64,000 nt of DNA from NCBI RefSeq assembly GCF_035762065.1, contig NZ_DASTPW010000034.1, positions 48,289 to 112,288 on the forward strand. The letters run 5' to 3'. Positions within the stretch are counted from its first letter, which is position 1, and every line of letters begins with the position of its first letter. A program made the translations under genes and the position numbers. This DNA is from Methylibium sp035762065. Its GTDB lineage: Bacteria > Pseudomonadota > Gammaproteobacteria > Burkholderiales > Burkholderiaceae_C. The notes beneath the pieces were generated by a model, which did not search any database, was not told where the DNA came from, and saw only the letters and a program-made list of their open reading frames with translations. This document shows, one piece after another, positions 40,400 through 48,450 of this stretch.

Positions 40400-40762
40400 A
40401 TGGGCGCGGCCGTGAGCTCGTCCACACCGCGTTCCTCGAATCCCACACCCCCGCTGGCGACCGGCGCGGTGACCATCGGCACCGCGCTCGCGTCGAGCGC
40501 GCCGCTGGCCCATCTGCAGGCCCTGCTGCGTGAATCGACAGCCCGCTTCGAAACCGTCCGGCCGCTGCTACCCGCCGCGCTGGTCGAGCAGCTGCGGCCC
40601 GGGCCGATCGACGAGAGCGGCGGTTGGTGCCTGCTGGCCTCGAACACCGCCGCGGCCGCAAAGCTGCGGCAGCTGCTGCCCGTGATCGAGCGGGCGCTGC
40701 TCGCAAGGGTCGGCAAGCCTACTGCCGTCCGGGTGCGCGTTCAATCGGCCCGGCCGCGCTGA
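40400..40762 (+). CDS. DciA-like (DUF721) protein
   Basis: A 120-aa protein whose centre, PLAHLQALLRESTARFETVRPLLP, then GGWCLLASNTAAAAKLRQLLP, matches the small DUF721/DciA-like proteins found beside secA and M23 genes in Burkholderiales. DciA proteins load the replicative helicase, but short forms like this are uncharacterised. The ATG is 14 bases from the ATG of the divergent peptidase gene; a GTG at 40412 (VSSSTPRS) is an alternative start. Confidence 0.7.
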   Translation: MGAAVSSSTPRSSNPTPPLATGAVTIGTALASSAPLAHLQALLRESTARFETVRPLLPAALVEQLRPGPIDESGGWCLLASNTAAAAKLRQLLPVIERALLARVGKPTAVRVRVQSARPR

Positions 40763-40787
40763 AACGGCGCGCTGAAACACTTCGAGG

Positions 40788-40863
40788 TGGTGCCGGCTGT
40801 CCGGATCGAACGGACGACCTTCCGCTTACAAGGCGGGTGCTCTACCAGCTGAGCTAAGCCGGC
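40788..40863 (-). tRNA. tRNA-Thr (anticodon TGT)
   Basis: A 76-base cloverleaf on the complementary strand. The 7-bp acceptor stem GCCGGCT/AGCCGGC is perfect, with discriminator A and an encoded CCA (complement of 40788–40790). It has a D-arm AGCTCAGCTGGTAGAGC, an anticodon loop CTTGTAA giving TGT, and a T-arm GTTCGATCC. It reads ACA threonine codons. A TAGAAT just upstream (about 10 bases) may be its -10 element. It lies between sspB and the DciA-like gene. Confidence 0.96.
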
Positions 40864-40905
40864 ACGCGGGCAATTCTAGGAAGCCGGCGCCTGCGGCCGC
40901 GCGGC

Positions 40906-41457
40906 TCACTTGATGCGCTTGAGCGTGGGCCGAGGGCCGCTGGGCGGCTCGTCGTCAGGATCTTTCGAGGCGATCGAGGCTTCGGCCGGCGCTTCGGCCG
41001 GCGTGCCTGCGCCGGGCGCGGGCGCCAGGCGCAGACCGCTCCGGGCGGGGCCTGCCGCATCGCCGGACGCAGGCGCCTGGGGTGACTCGGACGCCTCGCC
41101 GGCTGCGGCCGGCGCGGGAAAGGCCATGCCCTGGCCGTTCTCGCGCGCGTAGATCGCGATCACGTGATCGATCGGCACGCGGATCTCGCGCGCCACGCCG
41201 CCGAAGCGCGCCTTGAAGGCGATGAAGTCGTTGCCGAGCTGCAAGCCGCTGGTCGCCTCGAAGCTGGTGTTGAGCACGATCTCGTGGTTCTTCACGTACT
41301 CGGCCGGGACCTGCACGTTCGCATCCACGTACACCGCGAGGTAGGGCGTGAAGCCGTTGTCGGTGCACCAGTCGTGCAGCGCGCGGATCAAGTAGGGCCG
41401 CGTCGACGCGCCGCTGACGGCGGGCGCGTGCGGGGGCGGTGGCGGCGCGGAGCTCAT
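40906..41457 (-). CDS. sspB: ClpXP protease specificity-enhancing factor SspB
   Basis: Adaptor that brings ssrA-tagged peptides to ClpXP, 183 aa. The folded domain (about residues 18–115) has RPYLIRALHDWCTDNGFTPY, VQVPAEYVKNHEIVLN and EIRVPIDHVIAIYARENGQG. The long Ala/Pro-rich linker ends in a basic ClpX-binding tail (PRPTLKRIK), as expected. It follows sspA by 18 bases. Confidence 0.94.
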   Translation of the reverse strand: MSSAPPPPPHAPAVSGASTRPYLIRALHDWCTDNGFTPYLAVYVDANVQVPAEYVKNHEIVLNTSFEATSGLQLGNDFIAFKARFGGVAREIRVPIDHVIAIYARENGQGMAFPAPAAAGEASESPQAPASGDAAGPARSGLRLAPAPGAGTPAEAPAEASIASKDPDDEPPSGPRPTLKRIK

Positions 41458-41475
41458 CGTTCGGGCTTGCGCGCC

Positions 41476-42090
41476 TTACTTGCGCATCACCTTTTCCGAC
41501 GGCGTCAGCGCCTCGATGTAGGCGGGCCGCGAGAAGATGCGCTCGGCGTACTTGAGCAGCGGCAGAGCGTTCTTCGACAGATCGATCTGGTAGTAGTCGA
41601 GACGCCACAGCAGCGGCGCGATCGCGACGTCGAGCATCGAGAAGTCGTCGCCGATGATGTATTTGTTCTTCAGGAAGATGGGTGCCAGCTGTGTGAGCCG
41701 GTCGCGGATCTGCGCGCGGGCGCGCTCGAGCTGCTTGTCGGTCGCCTTGACGCCGCCGCGGCCTTCGAGCTGGTTCACGTAGGCGAAGAGTTCCTTCTCG
41801 AAGTTGAACAGGAACAGCCGCACCTTCGCGCGCGCCACCGGGTCGCCGGGCATCAGCTGAGGGTGCGGGAAGCGCTCGTCGATGTACTCGTTGATGATGT
41901 GCGACTCGTAGAGGATGAGGTCTCGCTCGACGAGGATGGGCACCTCGTTGTACGGGTTCATCACCGCGATGTCCTCGGGCTTCGCGAAGAGATCGACGTC
42001 GCGAATCTCGAAGTCCATGCCCTTCTCGAACAGCACGAAGCGGCAGCGGTGGGAGTACGGGTCGGTCGTGCCGGAGTAGAGAACCATCAT
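41476..42090 (-). CDS. sspA: Stringent starvation protein A (glutathione S-transferase fold)
   Basis: RNA-polymerase-associated regulator with a glutathione S-transferase fold, 204 aa. It starts MMVLYSGTTDPYSHRCRFVL, has the thioredoxin-like domain with NEVPILVERDLILYESHII and an all-helical C-terminal domain with IIGDDFSMLDVAIAPLLWRL. The pet–sspA–sspB order is standard in betaproteobacteria. A terminator-like hairpin separates it from petC, so it probably has its own promoter as well. Confidence 0.94.
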   Translation of the reverse strand: MMVLYSGTTDPYSHRCRFVLFEKGMDFEIRDVDLFAKPEDIAVMNPYNEVPILVERDLILYESHIINEYIDERFPHPQLMPGDPVARAKVRLFLFNFEKELFAYVNQLEGRGGVKATDKQLERARAQIRDRLTQLAPIFLKNKYIIGDDFSMLDVAIAPLLWRLDYYQIDLSKNALPLLKYAERIFSRPAYIEALTPSEKVMRK

Positions 42091-42149
42091 GGCGGCGGGC
42101 TCCTGTCGTTGTCAGTGTCGTCGGCGCGGCGGTTGAAGTGCGCGCCGGA

Positions 42150-42190
42150 AAGATTTCAGGCCGAGCCGACTGCGCCACCGGACTCGGCCT
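42150..42190 (-). terminator. Probable terminator after petC
   Basis: An 8-bp stem AGGCCGAG (42158–42165) with CTCGGCCT (42183–42190) has a 17-base loop that can pair further internally. Read leftward it is followed by GAAATCTTT. It sits about 35 bases past the petC stop and before sspA. Confidence 0.5.
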
Positions 42191-42223
42191 TCATGGGAGC
42201 AGGCGGCCGGGCCGCCACGGCGC

Positions 42224-42994
42224 TTACCTGAGGTCTCTCCAGTAGGCCGCGTTGAGCCGCCATGCGATGACGGTGAAAACCGCGAGGAACAGCAGCACGA
42301 ACACGCCCAGATGCCGGCGGTCCCGCTGCGCCGGCTCGCCCATCCACTGCATGTAGGCGACGAGGTCGCCAACCGCGCTGTCGTATTCGGCCTTGCTCAT
42401 CGTGCCGGGCGAGATCTGCTCGAAACCGGCGAAGCGCTGCATCGTCTTGGCGGCGTCGTGCGGGTCCTTGACCTCTTCGTAGACGGCGACTCGCTGGCCC
42501 TGCAGTTGCCACAGCACGTGCGGCATGCCGACACCGGGGAAAGCGAGGTTGTTCCAGCCGGTCGCCTTGGTCGGGTCGCGGTAGTAGGTGCGCAGGTAGG
42601 TGTAGAGGTAGTCGGCGCCGCTGCCCTTGCCCACGGCGGCGCGCGAGCGCGCGATGACGGTCAGGTCGGGCGGCACGCCGCCGAACCATTCCTTCGCGTT
42701 CTTCGGGTCCATCGAGACCTTCATCGTGTCGCCGACCTTGTCGGTCGCGAACAGCAGGTTCTGCTTGATCTGCGCTTCGCTCAAGCCGATGTCCTGCAAC
42801 CGGTTGTAGCGATTGAACGCGGCCGAGTGGCAGTTGAGGCAATAGTTGACGAAGAGCTTGGCGCCGTTTTGCAGAGCGACCATGTCGGTCATCTTCTGCT
42901 CGGGAAAGCGGTCCCACTCGATGCCGCCCTCGGCGGCGCGCGCCGCACCGGCCAAGGCGAAGGCCGCGAGCAGCGAAGCGATAAGTCTTTTCAT
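42224..42994 (-). CDS. petC: Ubiquinol–cytochrome c reductase, cytochrome c1
   Basis: Membrane-anchored c-type cytochrome of the bc1 complex, 256 aa. It has a signal peptide (MKRLIASLLAAFALAGAARA), the heme motif CLNCHS near residue 56, a later Met region (PGTMSKAEYD), and a C-terminal membrane anchor (HLGVFVLLFLAVFTVIAWRL). The start at 42994 gives the correct signal peptide; an upstream in-frame start would put 30 residues before it. It follows petB by 29 bases. Confidence 0.95.
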   Translation of the reverse strand: MKRLIASLLAAFALAGAARAAEGGIEWDRFPEQKMTDMVALQNGAKLFVNYCLNCHSAAFNRYNRLQDIGLSEAQIKQNLLFATDKVGDTMKVSMDPKNAKEWFGGVPPDLTVIARSRAAVGKGSGADYLYTYLRTYYRDPTKATGWNNLAFPGVGMPHVLWQLQGQRVAVYEEVKDPHDAAKTMQRFAGFEQISPGTMSKAEYDSAVGDLVAYMQWMGEPAQRDRRHLGVFVLLFLAVFTVIAWRLNAAYWRDLR

Positions 42995-43023
42995 GATGAT
43001 CGGAAGGCTCGACGGGGCCGGCA

Positions 43024-44424
43024 TCAATGGGCGAAGGTCACGCGCGCGGGCACCGGCTTCGGCGTGCCGAGCTGGCTCCACCACGGCATCAGCAGGAAGA
43101 AGCCGAAGTAGTAGAGCGTGCCGACCTGCGAGACCAACGTGCCCGCGTCCGAAGGCGGCTGGATGCCGAGATAGCCGAGCACGAAGAAGAAGACGACGAA
43201 CAGCCCGTAGAGGTACTTGTGCCAGCCCGGCCGGTAGCGGATGGAACGCACCGGCGAGTGATCGAGCCAGGGCAGGAAGAAAAGAATGACCACCGCGCCG
43301 CCCATCACCACGACGCCCCAGAACTTCGCGTCGAAGGTCTTCAGCAGCACGACCGCGACCGCGGCGGCAATCGCGATCGCAATCTTCGTCACGAGCGAGA
43401 AGCGTCCCTTGACGAAAGCGAGCAGCCCGCCGATCGCAACGATGCCGGCCAACACGTTGACCATCGGATCGGTCGTCGCGCGCAGCATCGAGTAGTAGGG
43501 CGTGAAGTACCAGACCGGCGCGATGTGCGCGGGCGTCTTCAACGGATCGGCCGGAATGAAGTTGTTGTATTCGAGGAAGTACCCGCCGAGCTCCGGCATG
43601 AAGAACACGATGCTCGTGAAGATGATCAGGAACACCGCGACGCCGAAGATGTCGTGCACCGTGTAGTACGGATGGAAAGGGATGCCGTCGAGCGGCATGC
43701 CGGTCTTGTCATTCTTCGTCGCCTTGATCTCGACGCCGTCCGGGTTGTTGGAACCCACCTCGTGCAGGGCGATGATGTGCGCGGCCACGAGCCCCACCAG
43801 CACGAGCGGCACCGCGATCACGTGGAAGGCGAAGAAGCGGTTCAGCGTCGCGTCGCTCACCACGTAGTCGCCACGGATCAGCAGCGCCAGGTCCGGCCCG
43901 ATGTAGGGAACTGCAGCGAACAGGTTCACGATGACTTGCGCGCCCCAGTACGACATCTGGCCCCAAGGCAGCAAATAGCCCATGAACGCTTCGGCCATCA
44001 GGCACAGGAAGATCAGGCAGCCGAAGATCCAGACGAGCTCGCGCGGCTTGCGGTAGCTGCCGTAGATCAACCCGCGGAACATGTGCAGGTAGACGACGAC
44101 GAAGAACGCCGAAGCGCCGGTGGAGTGCATGTAGCGGATCAGCCAGCCCCAGGGCACGTCACGCATGATGTACTCGACCGAGGCGAACGCCAGGTTCGCA
44201 TCGGGCTTGTAGTGCATCACCAGGAAAATGCCGGTGACGATCTGGATCACGAGCACCAGCAACGCGAGCGAGCCGAAGAAGTACCAAAAGTTGAAGTTCT
44301 TCGGCGCGTAGTACTCGGACAGGTGCTCCTTCCACAGCTTGCTCGCGGGGAAGCGGTTGTCGACCCAGTTCAGCAGCTTGTCGCCGACGGGCGCGTTCGC
44401 GGGGACGGTCTTCATCTCAGCCAT
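43024..44424 (-). CDS. petB: Ubiquinol–cytochrome c reductase, cytochrome b
   Basis: Diheme membrane subunit of the bc1 complex, 466 aa, full-length type (b6 plus subunit IV parts). Heme-ligand histidines appear in WLIRYMHSTGASAFF/VVYLHMFRG and in FFAFHVIAVP/AAHIIALHEVGSNNP. The Qo-site motif, PEWY in mitochondria, is here PVWYFTPYYSMLR. It lies between petA and petC with gaps of about 30 bases, as one operon. Confidence 0.96.
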   Translation of the reverse strand: MAEMKTVPANAPVGDKLLNWVDNRFPASKLWKEHLSEYYAPKNFNFWYFFGSLALLVLVIQIVTGIFLVMHYKPDANLAFASVEYIMRDVPWGWLIRYMHSTGASAFFVVVYLHMFRGLIYGSYRKPRELVWIFGCLIFLCLMAEAFMGYLLPWGQMSYWGAQVIVNLFAAVPYIGPDLALLIRGDYVVSDATLNRFFAFHVIAVPLVLVGLVAAHIIALHEVGSNNPDGVEIKATKNDKTGMPLDGIPFHPYYTVHDIFGVAVFLIIFTSIVFFMPELGGYFLEYNNFIPADPLKTPAHIAPVWYFTPYYSMLRATTDPMVNVLAGIVAIGGLLAFVKGRFSLVTKIAIAIAAAVAVVLLKTFDAKFWGVVVMGGAVVILFFLPWLDHSPVRSIRYRPGWHKYLYGLFVVFFFVLGYLGIQPPSDAGTLVSQVGTLYYFGFFLLMPWWSQLGTPKPVPARVTFAH

Positions 44425-44455
44425 GGGGGTGCCTCGTGCTGCGTGTCCGGTCGCC

Positions 44456-45070
44456 TCAGGCCTTCTCGGCTTCGCCGATCAGCAGCCGGCTGTCGGAGAG
44501 GAAGGCGTAGGGCGGGACTTCGAGGTTGTCGGGCGCCGGCTTGTTCTTGAACACGCGGCCGGCCATGTCGAAAGTGGAGCCGTGGCAGGGGCAGAGGAAG
44601 CCGCCTTGCCAGTCGGCCGGCAGCGACGGCTGCGCGCCGCTGGCGAAGCGGTCGATCGGCGAGCAGCCCAGGTGCGAGCAGATGCCGACGACGACCAGGA
44701 TCTCCGGCTTGATCGAGCGCCACTCGTTGCGCGTGCTCTCCATCGGCGTGAGCTCCGCCGGATTGCGCTTGGATTGCGGATCCGCGAGCTGGGCGTCGAG
44801 CTTCTTGAGCGCCTCGACCTGCTCCGGCGTGCGCCGCACGATCCAAACCGGCTTGCCGCGCCACTCGACCGTCATCTTCTCGCCCGGCTTCAGCCCCCCG
44901 ATGTCAGCTTCGACCGCCGCGCCCGCGGCGCGCGCGCGCTCTGAAGGCTGGAAGCTCGCCACGAACGGCACCGCGGTGGCGGCGGTGCCGGCGACCCCGG
45001 CACAGGCCGAGGCGATCAACCAGGTTCGCTTGCTCGAGTCGGTCGGGGATTGGGCGGGCAATGCGCTCAT
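44456..45070 (-). CDS. petA: Ubiquinol–cytochrome c reductase, Rieske iron-sulfur subunit
   Basis: Rieske protein of the bc1 complex, 204 aa. It has an N-terminal uncleaved Tat-type membrane segment in which the twin arginine is Lys-Arg (SSKRTWLIASACAG). The 2Fe-2S motifs are CSHLGCSP near residue 130 and CPCHGSTFD near 155, with both Cys–His pairs intact. It is the first gene of petABC. The Tat translocase that should export it is encoded at 51465–53002. Confidence 0.96.
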   Translation of the reverse strand: MSALPAQSPTDSSKRTWLIASACAGVAGTAATAVPFVASFQPSERARAAGAAVEADIGGLKPGEKMTVEWRGKPVWIVRRTPEQVEALKKLDAQLADPQSKRNPAELTPMESTRNEWRSIKPEILVVVGICSHLGCSPIDRFASGAQPSLPADWQGGFLCPCHGSTFDMAGRVFKNKPAPDNLEVPPYAFLSDSRLLIGEAEKA

Positions 45071-45161
45071 GAGGCTCCTTGCGGGCCGGTCGAAGCCGGC
45101 GGCGTGCGTGTTCGCAAAGCTGTTGCGGATTTCTTGGGCCGCGTTTTCGGAACAGCCAGCG

Positions 45162-45167
45162 ATTGTA
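45162..45167 (-). promoter_or_regulatory. Candidate -10 element of the petABC operon
   Basis: On the leftward strand CTACAATCG contains TACAAT, close to the sigma-70 -10 consensus, about 92 bases before the petA start codon. No convincing -35 lies 16–18 bases upstream. CTACAATCG-like -10 sites are frequent at housekeeping promoters in betaproteobacteria. Confidence 0.4.
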
Positions 45168-45332
45168 GTTCAGCGACTTCGCCGGACGCTTGTGATCGGG
45201 TGTCGTTGCAGCTCGGCGACAGCAGCGGAGCGCCGCCGGGTGCAGCGGTCGCGCGAGGCCGCGCAATACTCCCGGCTCGGCGCGCGCGCAACGCGTGCGG
45301 CGTTCGGCAAACCAAGACCCACGGAGGTGCGC

Positions 45333-45746
45333 ATGTCGTTCGTGAGCGAGTTCAAGGAATTTGCGATCAAAGGCAACGTGATCGATCTCGCGGTGGGCGT
45401 GATCATCGGAGGCGCCTTCGGCAAGATCGTCGACTCGATCGTCGGCGACCTGATCATGCCGGTGGTCAGCAAGCTGTTCGGCGGGCTCGACTTCTCGAAC
45501 TACTACGTCGGCCTCGCGGGCCAGCCCGACGGTCTGCCGCTGGTCGAAGCGAAGAAGGCCGGCGCGGTGTTCGCCTACGGTAGTTTTGTCACGATCGCTC
45601 TGAACTTCGCGATCCTCGCGCTCATCATTTTCGTGATGATCCGGCAGATCAACCGGCTCAAGAAGGCGCAGCCGCCCGCCCCGCCCGCGGCCACGCCGGA
45701 AGACGTGGTGTTGCTGCGGGAAATTCGAGACGCCCTGAAGAAATGA
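45333..45746 (+). CDS. mscL: Large-conductance mechanosensitive channel
   Basis: Inner-membrane channel opened by membrane tension in hypo-osmotic shock, 137 aa, normal length. It starts MSFVSEFKEFAIKGNVIDLA, with membrane helix 1 VGVIIGGAFGKIVDSIVGDL, a periplasmic loop, helix 2 SFVTIALNFAILALIIFVMI and a C-terminal cytoplasmic helix (PEDVVLLREIRDALKK). A GGAGG lies before the ATG. It is divergent from petA. Confidence 0.97.
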   Translation: MSFVSEFKEFAIKGNVIDLAVGVIIGGAFGKIVDSIVGDLIMPVVSKLFGGLDFSNYYVGLAGQPDGLPLVEAKKAGAVFAYGSFVTIALNFAILALIIFVMIRQINRLKKAQPPAPPAATPEDVVLLREIRDALKK

Positions 45747-45789
45747 GCCGCGCGGACGGTCCGCTGCGGCGACTGGCTGACCCCCGCCC

Positions 45790-48423
45790 TTGAACGCGCC
45801 TTTCGTCGACGCCGCCCTCTTCGCCGCCTGCACGCGCATCCAGACGGCGGTGCAGGGCGTCGCGCAACGATTGGTCGAAACGCTCGGCCAGCGTGGCGCC
45901 GGCTTCGCCAGCACGAGCGAGCGCCAGGCGCGCACCAATGCCCATTTCGACCTGAGCCGCAAGCTGCCGCTGTTCGCGCGCATCTTCGCGGACACGCTGC
46001 GCGAGCGCGTGCTCGAAGCAGCCCAGCCGACCAAGAAGGCGACCCAGCCGCTGGCCGCCTTCGACGCCGACTCGCTCAGCCTCGTCGAGGAGCACGAGGT
46101 CGACGACCGCGTGGCCTCCGAGCGCATCGCCGCGCAGATCCTGCAGCGCTGCGAGGCGGAATTCGTCCAGCTCGGCGGCTACTCGGCCTCGCTGCTGCAG
46201 CAGCCGATGCTCGAGCCGCAGCACAACCCGCTGCGCCCGGAGGTGATCGCCCGCGCGCTGCGCCGCGCGATCCACGCGGCGACCGACGACGCCCCGGCGC
46301 GCCAGGCGCTCGAAAGCGCCTTCGCCGCCGAGCTCGGCCCGACGATGAAGAGCTGCTACGCGGCGATCGTGGCCGATCTGCAGGAACGCGGGCTCAAGCC
46401 GACAGTGCTGTCGGTGCGCACGGTTCAAGGCCCCGGCAACGAACTGCCGCGCGAGGTGCATCGCGAGGTGTCGGCCTACCGGACCTCGGGCTTCGGCTCG
46501 ATCAGCGGCGGCTTCCCCGCGTCGGCGCGCGACCTCGCGCAAGCCGAGCAGATGCTCAGTTCGCTGTTCGGGCTCGCCGCGAACGCCGGCACGACGGCGG
46601 CCGGCCTGCCGCCCGGGGGCGACGGCCCGGCGATCCGGGCACCCGGGCCCGCGGGCCACCCGGGCGGGAGCGCCTCGACCGGTGCGGGAGGCAGCGCCGC
46701 CGCGCGCGACGCGCAGATGCTCGCGATCCTGCGCCGGCTCAGCCTGCTGACGGCCGACGCGGCCGTGCCGGCGCACGCCTCCGGCGCCGGCCCGCTCGGG
46801 CCTGCGGTGTCGACTCCTTCCGGCTTCCTGGCCGGCGGCCTCGGCAGGGTCGCGCCCACGACCACCGCCGGCACCGGCCTGCCCTCGGGCCACCACACGA
46901 CGGTGACGACCACCACGCGCGGGCCGGTCACGCCGCTGGCCGGGCTGATGGCAGTCAACGTGATCCGCCAGCATCGCGAGGAGCTGGTGCGCGCGTCGAC
47001 CGGCGCGCTCGACCACATGGTGATCGACGTCGTCGGCGCGCTGTTCGACCAGGTGCTGTCCGACGACAAGGTGCCGCCGCAGCTCGCGCGCCAGATCGCG
47101 CGGCTGCAGTTGCCGGTGCTGCGCGCGGCATTGAAGGACGTCGGCTTCTTCAGCTCGCGCCGCCATCCGGTACGGCGCTTCGTCAACCGCATCGCCTCGC
47201 TGGCCGCGGCCTACGAAGACCTCGAGCACGGCCCCGGCAAGGCCTTCATCGACCGCGTGCAGTCGCTGGTCGACGAGATCGTCGCCGGCGACTTCGACCA
47301 GATGGAGCTGTACGACGCCAAGCTCCACGAGCTCGAGGCACTGGTCGCGGAGCAGGCGGCGCACGACGTGGGCCCGCAGGCGCCGGTGGCCGCACTGATC
47401 GTCGACAAGGCGACGCAGCTGCGCATCCAGCAGCGCTTCATGCGCGAGCTGAGCATCCGCCTGCACGAGGTGCCCGCACCCGAGTTCGTGCGCGATTTCA
47501 TCGCGCAGGTCTGGAGCCAGGTGCAGGTGCAGGCCGCCGGCCCGGCCGGCCCGGCGGGCTTTGCCCAACGCGCCGCGCGTGCCGCCCGCGAGCTGGTGAT
47601 GAGCGTGCAGCCCAAGGGCGACCCGGCGCTGCGCAAGGCCTTCCTGATGCAGCTGCCGCAGCTGATGAAGGATCTGAACGAGGGGCTCGCGCTGATCCGC
47701 TGGCCCGACGAAGCGCGCAAGGACTTCTTCGCCCAGCTGCTGCCGAAGCACTCCGAGTCGCTGAAGACGACCCCGCTGACCGATTTCGAGCAACGCCGCC
47801 TCAAGTTTCAGCTCGACCAGATCGAGAAGGTCGCGATCCCGACCGTCGCCGACCTCGACGCGCCGCTGACCGTGCCCGCGTCGCTCGGCCCCCCCAGCGG
47901 CGCGCCCCCAGCACCGCCGGCGCCCGCGCCGTCGATCACCGCGCAGGAGGCCGCCGTCAGCTTCTCGCCGGAGGAGGCGAAGAGCATCGGCCTGGTCGAG
48001 GAGGCCGCGGTCGACTGGACGCAGGCGGTGGACATCGAACTGGGCAGCGAGCCGGCCAAGGAAGACATCGACATCGTCATCGACGCGCTGGCTCCCGAGG
48101 GCCGCACGCCGACGCACGGCCCGCAGCTGATCCACCACCTGCAGACGGGCATCGCCTACCGGATGCACCTCGAAGGCCGCTGGCAACGCGTGCGGCTGAA
48201 CTGGATCAGCCCCGGGCGCGCCTTCTTCGTCTTCACGCACGGGAAGGCGCACCAGAAGACGATCTCGATGACCGCGCGCATGCTCACCCGCATGTGCGAC
48301 ACCGAGCGCTTCCGCGCCTTCGAGCAGGCCGAGCTGATCGAGCGCGCGACCGCCCGGGCGCGGAAGCAGCTGGCGCAGCTCGGCGGCGCCTCGACCCAGG
48401 GCGCCGCGACGACGCCGGGCTGA
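45790..48423 (+). CDS. DUF1631 family protein, C-terminal PilZ-like region
   Basis: An 877-aa cytoplasmic protein of the DUF1631 family, sometimes mislabelled as thymidine phosphorylase. It is mostly helical with a Gly/Pro/Ala-rich low-complexity stretch around residues 270–380. The last 110 residues (MHLEGRWQRVRLNWISPGRA, then FFVFTH and SMTARMLTRM) resemble the tail region thought to be PilZ-like, which could bind c-di-GMP. That is inference. The start is TTG at 45790 with no clear Shine-Dalgarno, so the exact N-terminus is uncertain. Confidence 0.8.
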   Translation: MNAPFVDAALFAACTRIQTAVQGVAQRLVETLGQRGAGFASTSERQARTNAHFDLSRKLPLFARIFADTLRERVLEAAQPTKKATQPLAAFDADSLSLVEEHEVDDRVASERIAAQILQRCEAEFVQLGGYSASLLQQPMLEPQHNPLRPEVIARALRRAIHAATDDAPARQALESAFAAELGPTMKSCYAAIVADLQERGLKPTVLSVRTVQGPGNELPREVHREVSAYRTSGFGSISGGFPASARDLAQAEQMLSSLFGLAANAGTTAAGLPPGGDGPAIRAPGPAGHPGGSASTGAGGSAAARDAQMLAILRRLSLLTADAAVPAHASGAGPLGPAVSTPSGFLAGGLGRVAPTTTAGTGLPSGHHTTVTTTTRGPVTPLAGLMAVNVIRQHREELVRASTGALDHMVIDVVGALFDQVLSDDKVPPQLARQIARLQLPVLRAALKDVGFFSSRRHPVRRFVNRIASLAAAYEDLEHGPGKAFIDRVQSLVDEIVAGDFDQMELYDAKLHELEALVAEQAAHDVGPQAPVAALIVDKATQLRIQQRFMRELSIRLHEVPAPEFVRDFIAQVWSQVQVQAAGPAGPAGFAQRAARAARELVMSVQPKGDPALRKAFLMQLPQLMKDLNEGLALIRWPDEARKDFFAQLLPKHSESLKTTPLTDFEQRRLKFQLDQIEKVAIPTVADLDAPLTVPASLGPPSGAPPAPPAPAPSITAQEAAVSFSPEEAKSIGLVEEAAVDWTQAVDIELGSEPAKEDIDIVIDALAPEGRTPTHGPQLIHHLQTGIAYRMHLEGRWQRVRLNWISPGRAFFVFTHGKAHQKTISMTARMLTRMCDTERFRAFEQAELIERATARARKQLAQLGGASTQGAATTPG

Positions 48424-48450
48424 GCGGCCGGCGCCGCCGCCGGCGATCGG

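Noticed and set aside
48427..48444. Bidirectional terminator between the DUF1631 gene and pdxA
   Set aside because: A GCCGGCG/CGCCGGC stem of 7 bp exists between the convergent genes, but there is no T-run on either side and such stems are common in this GC-rich DNA.
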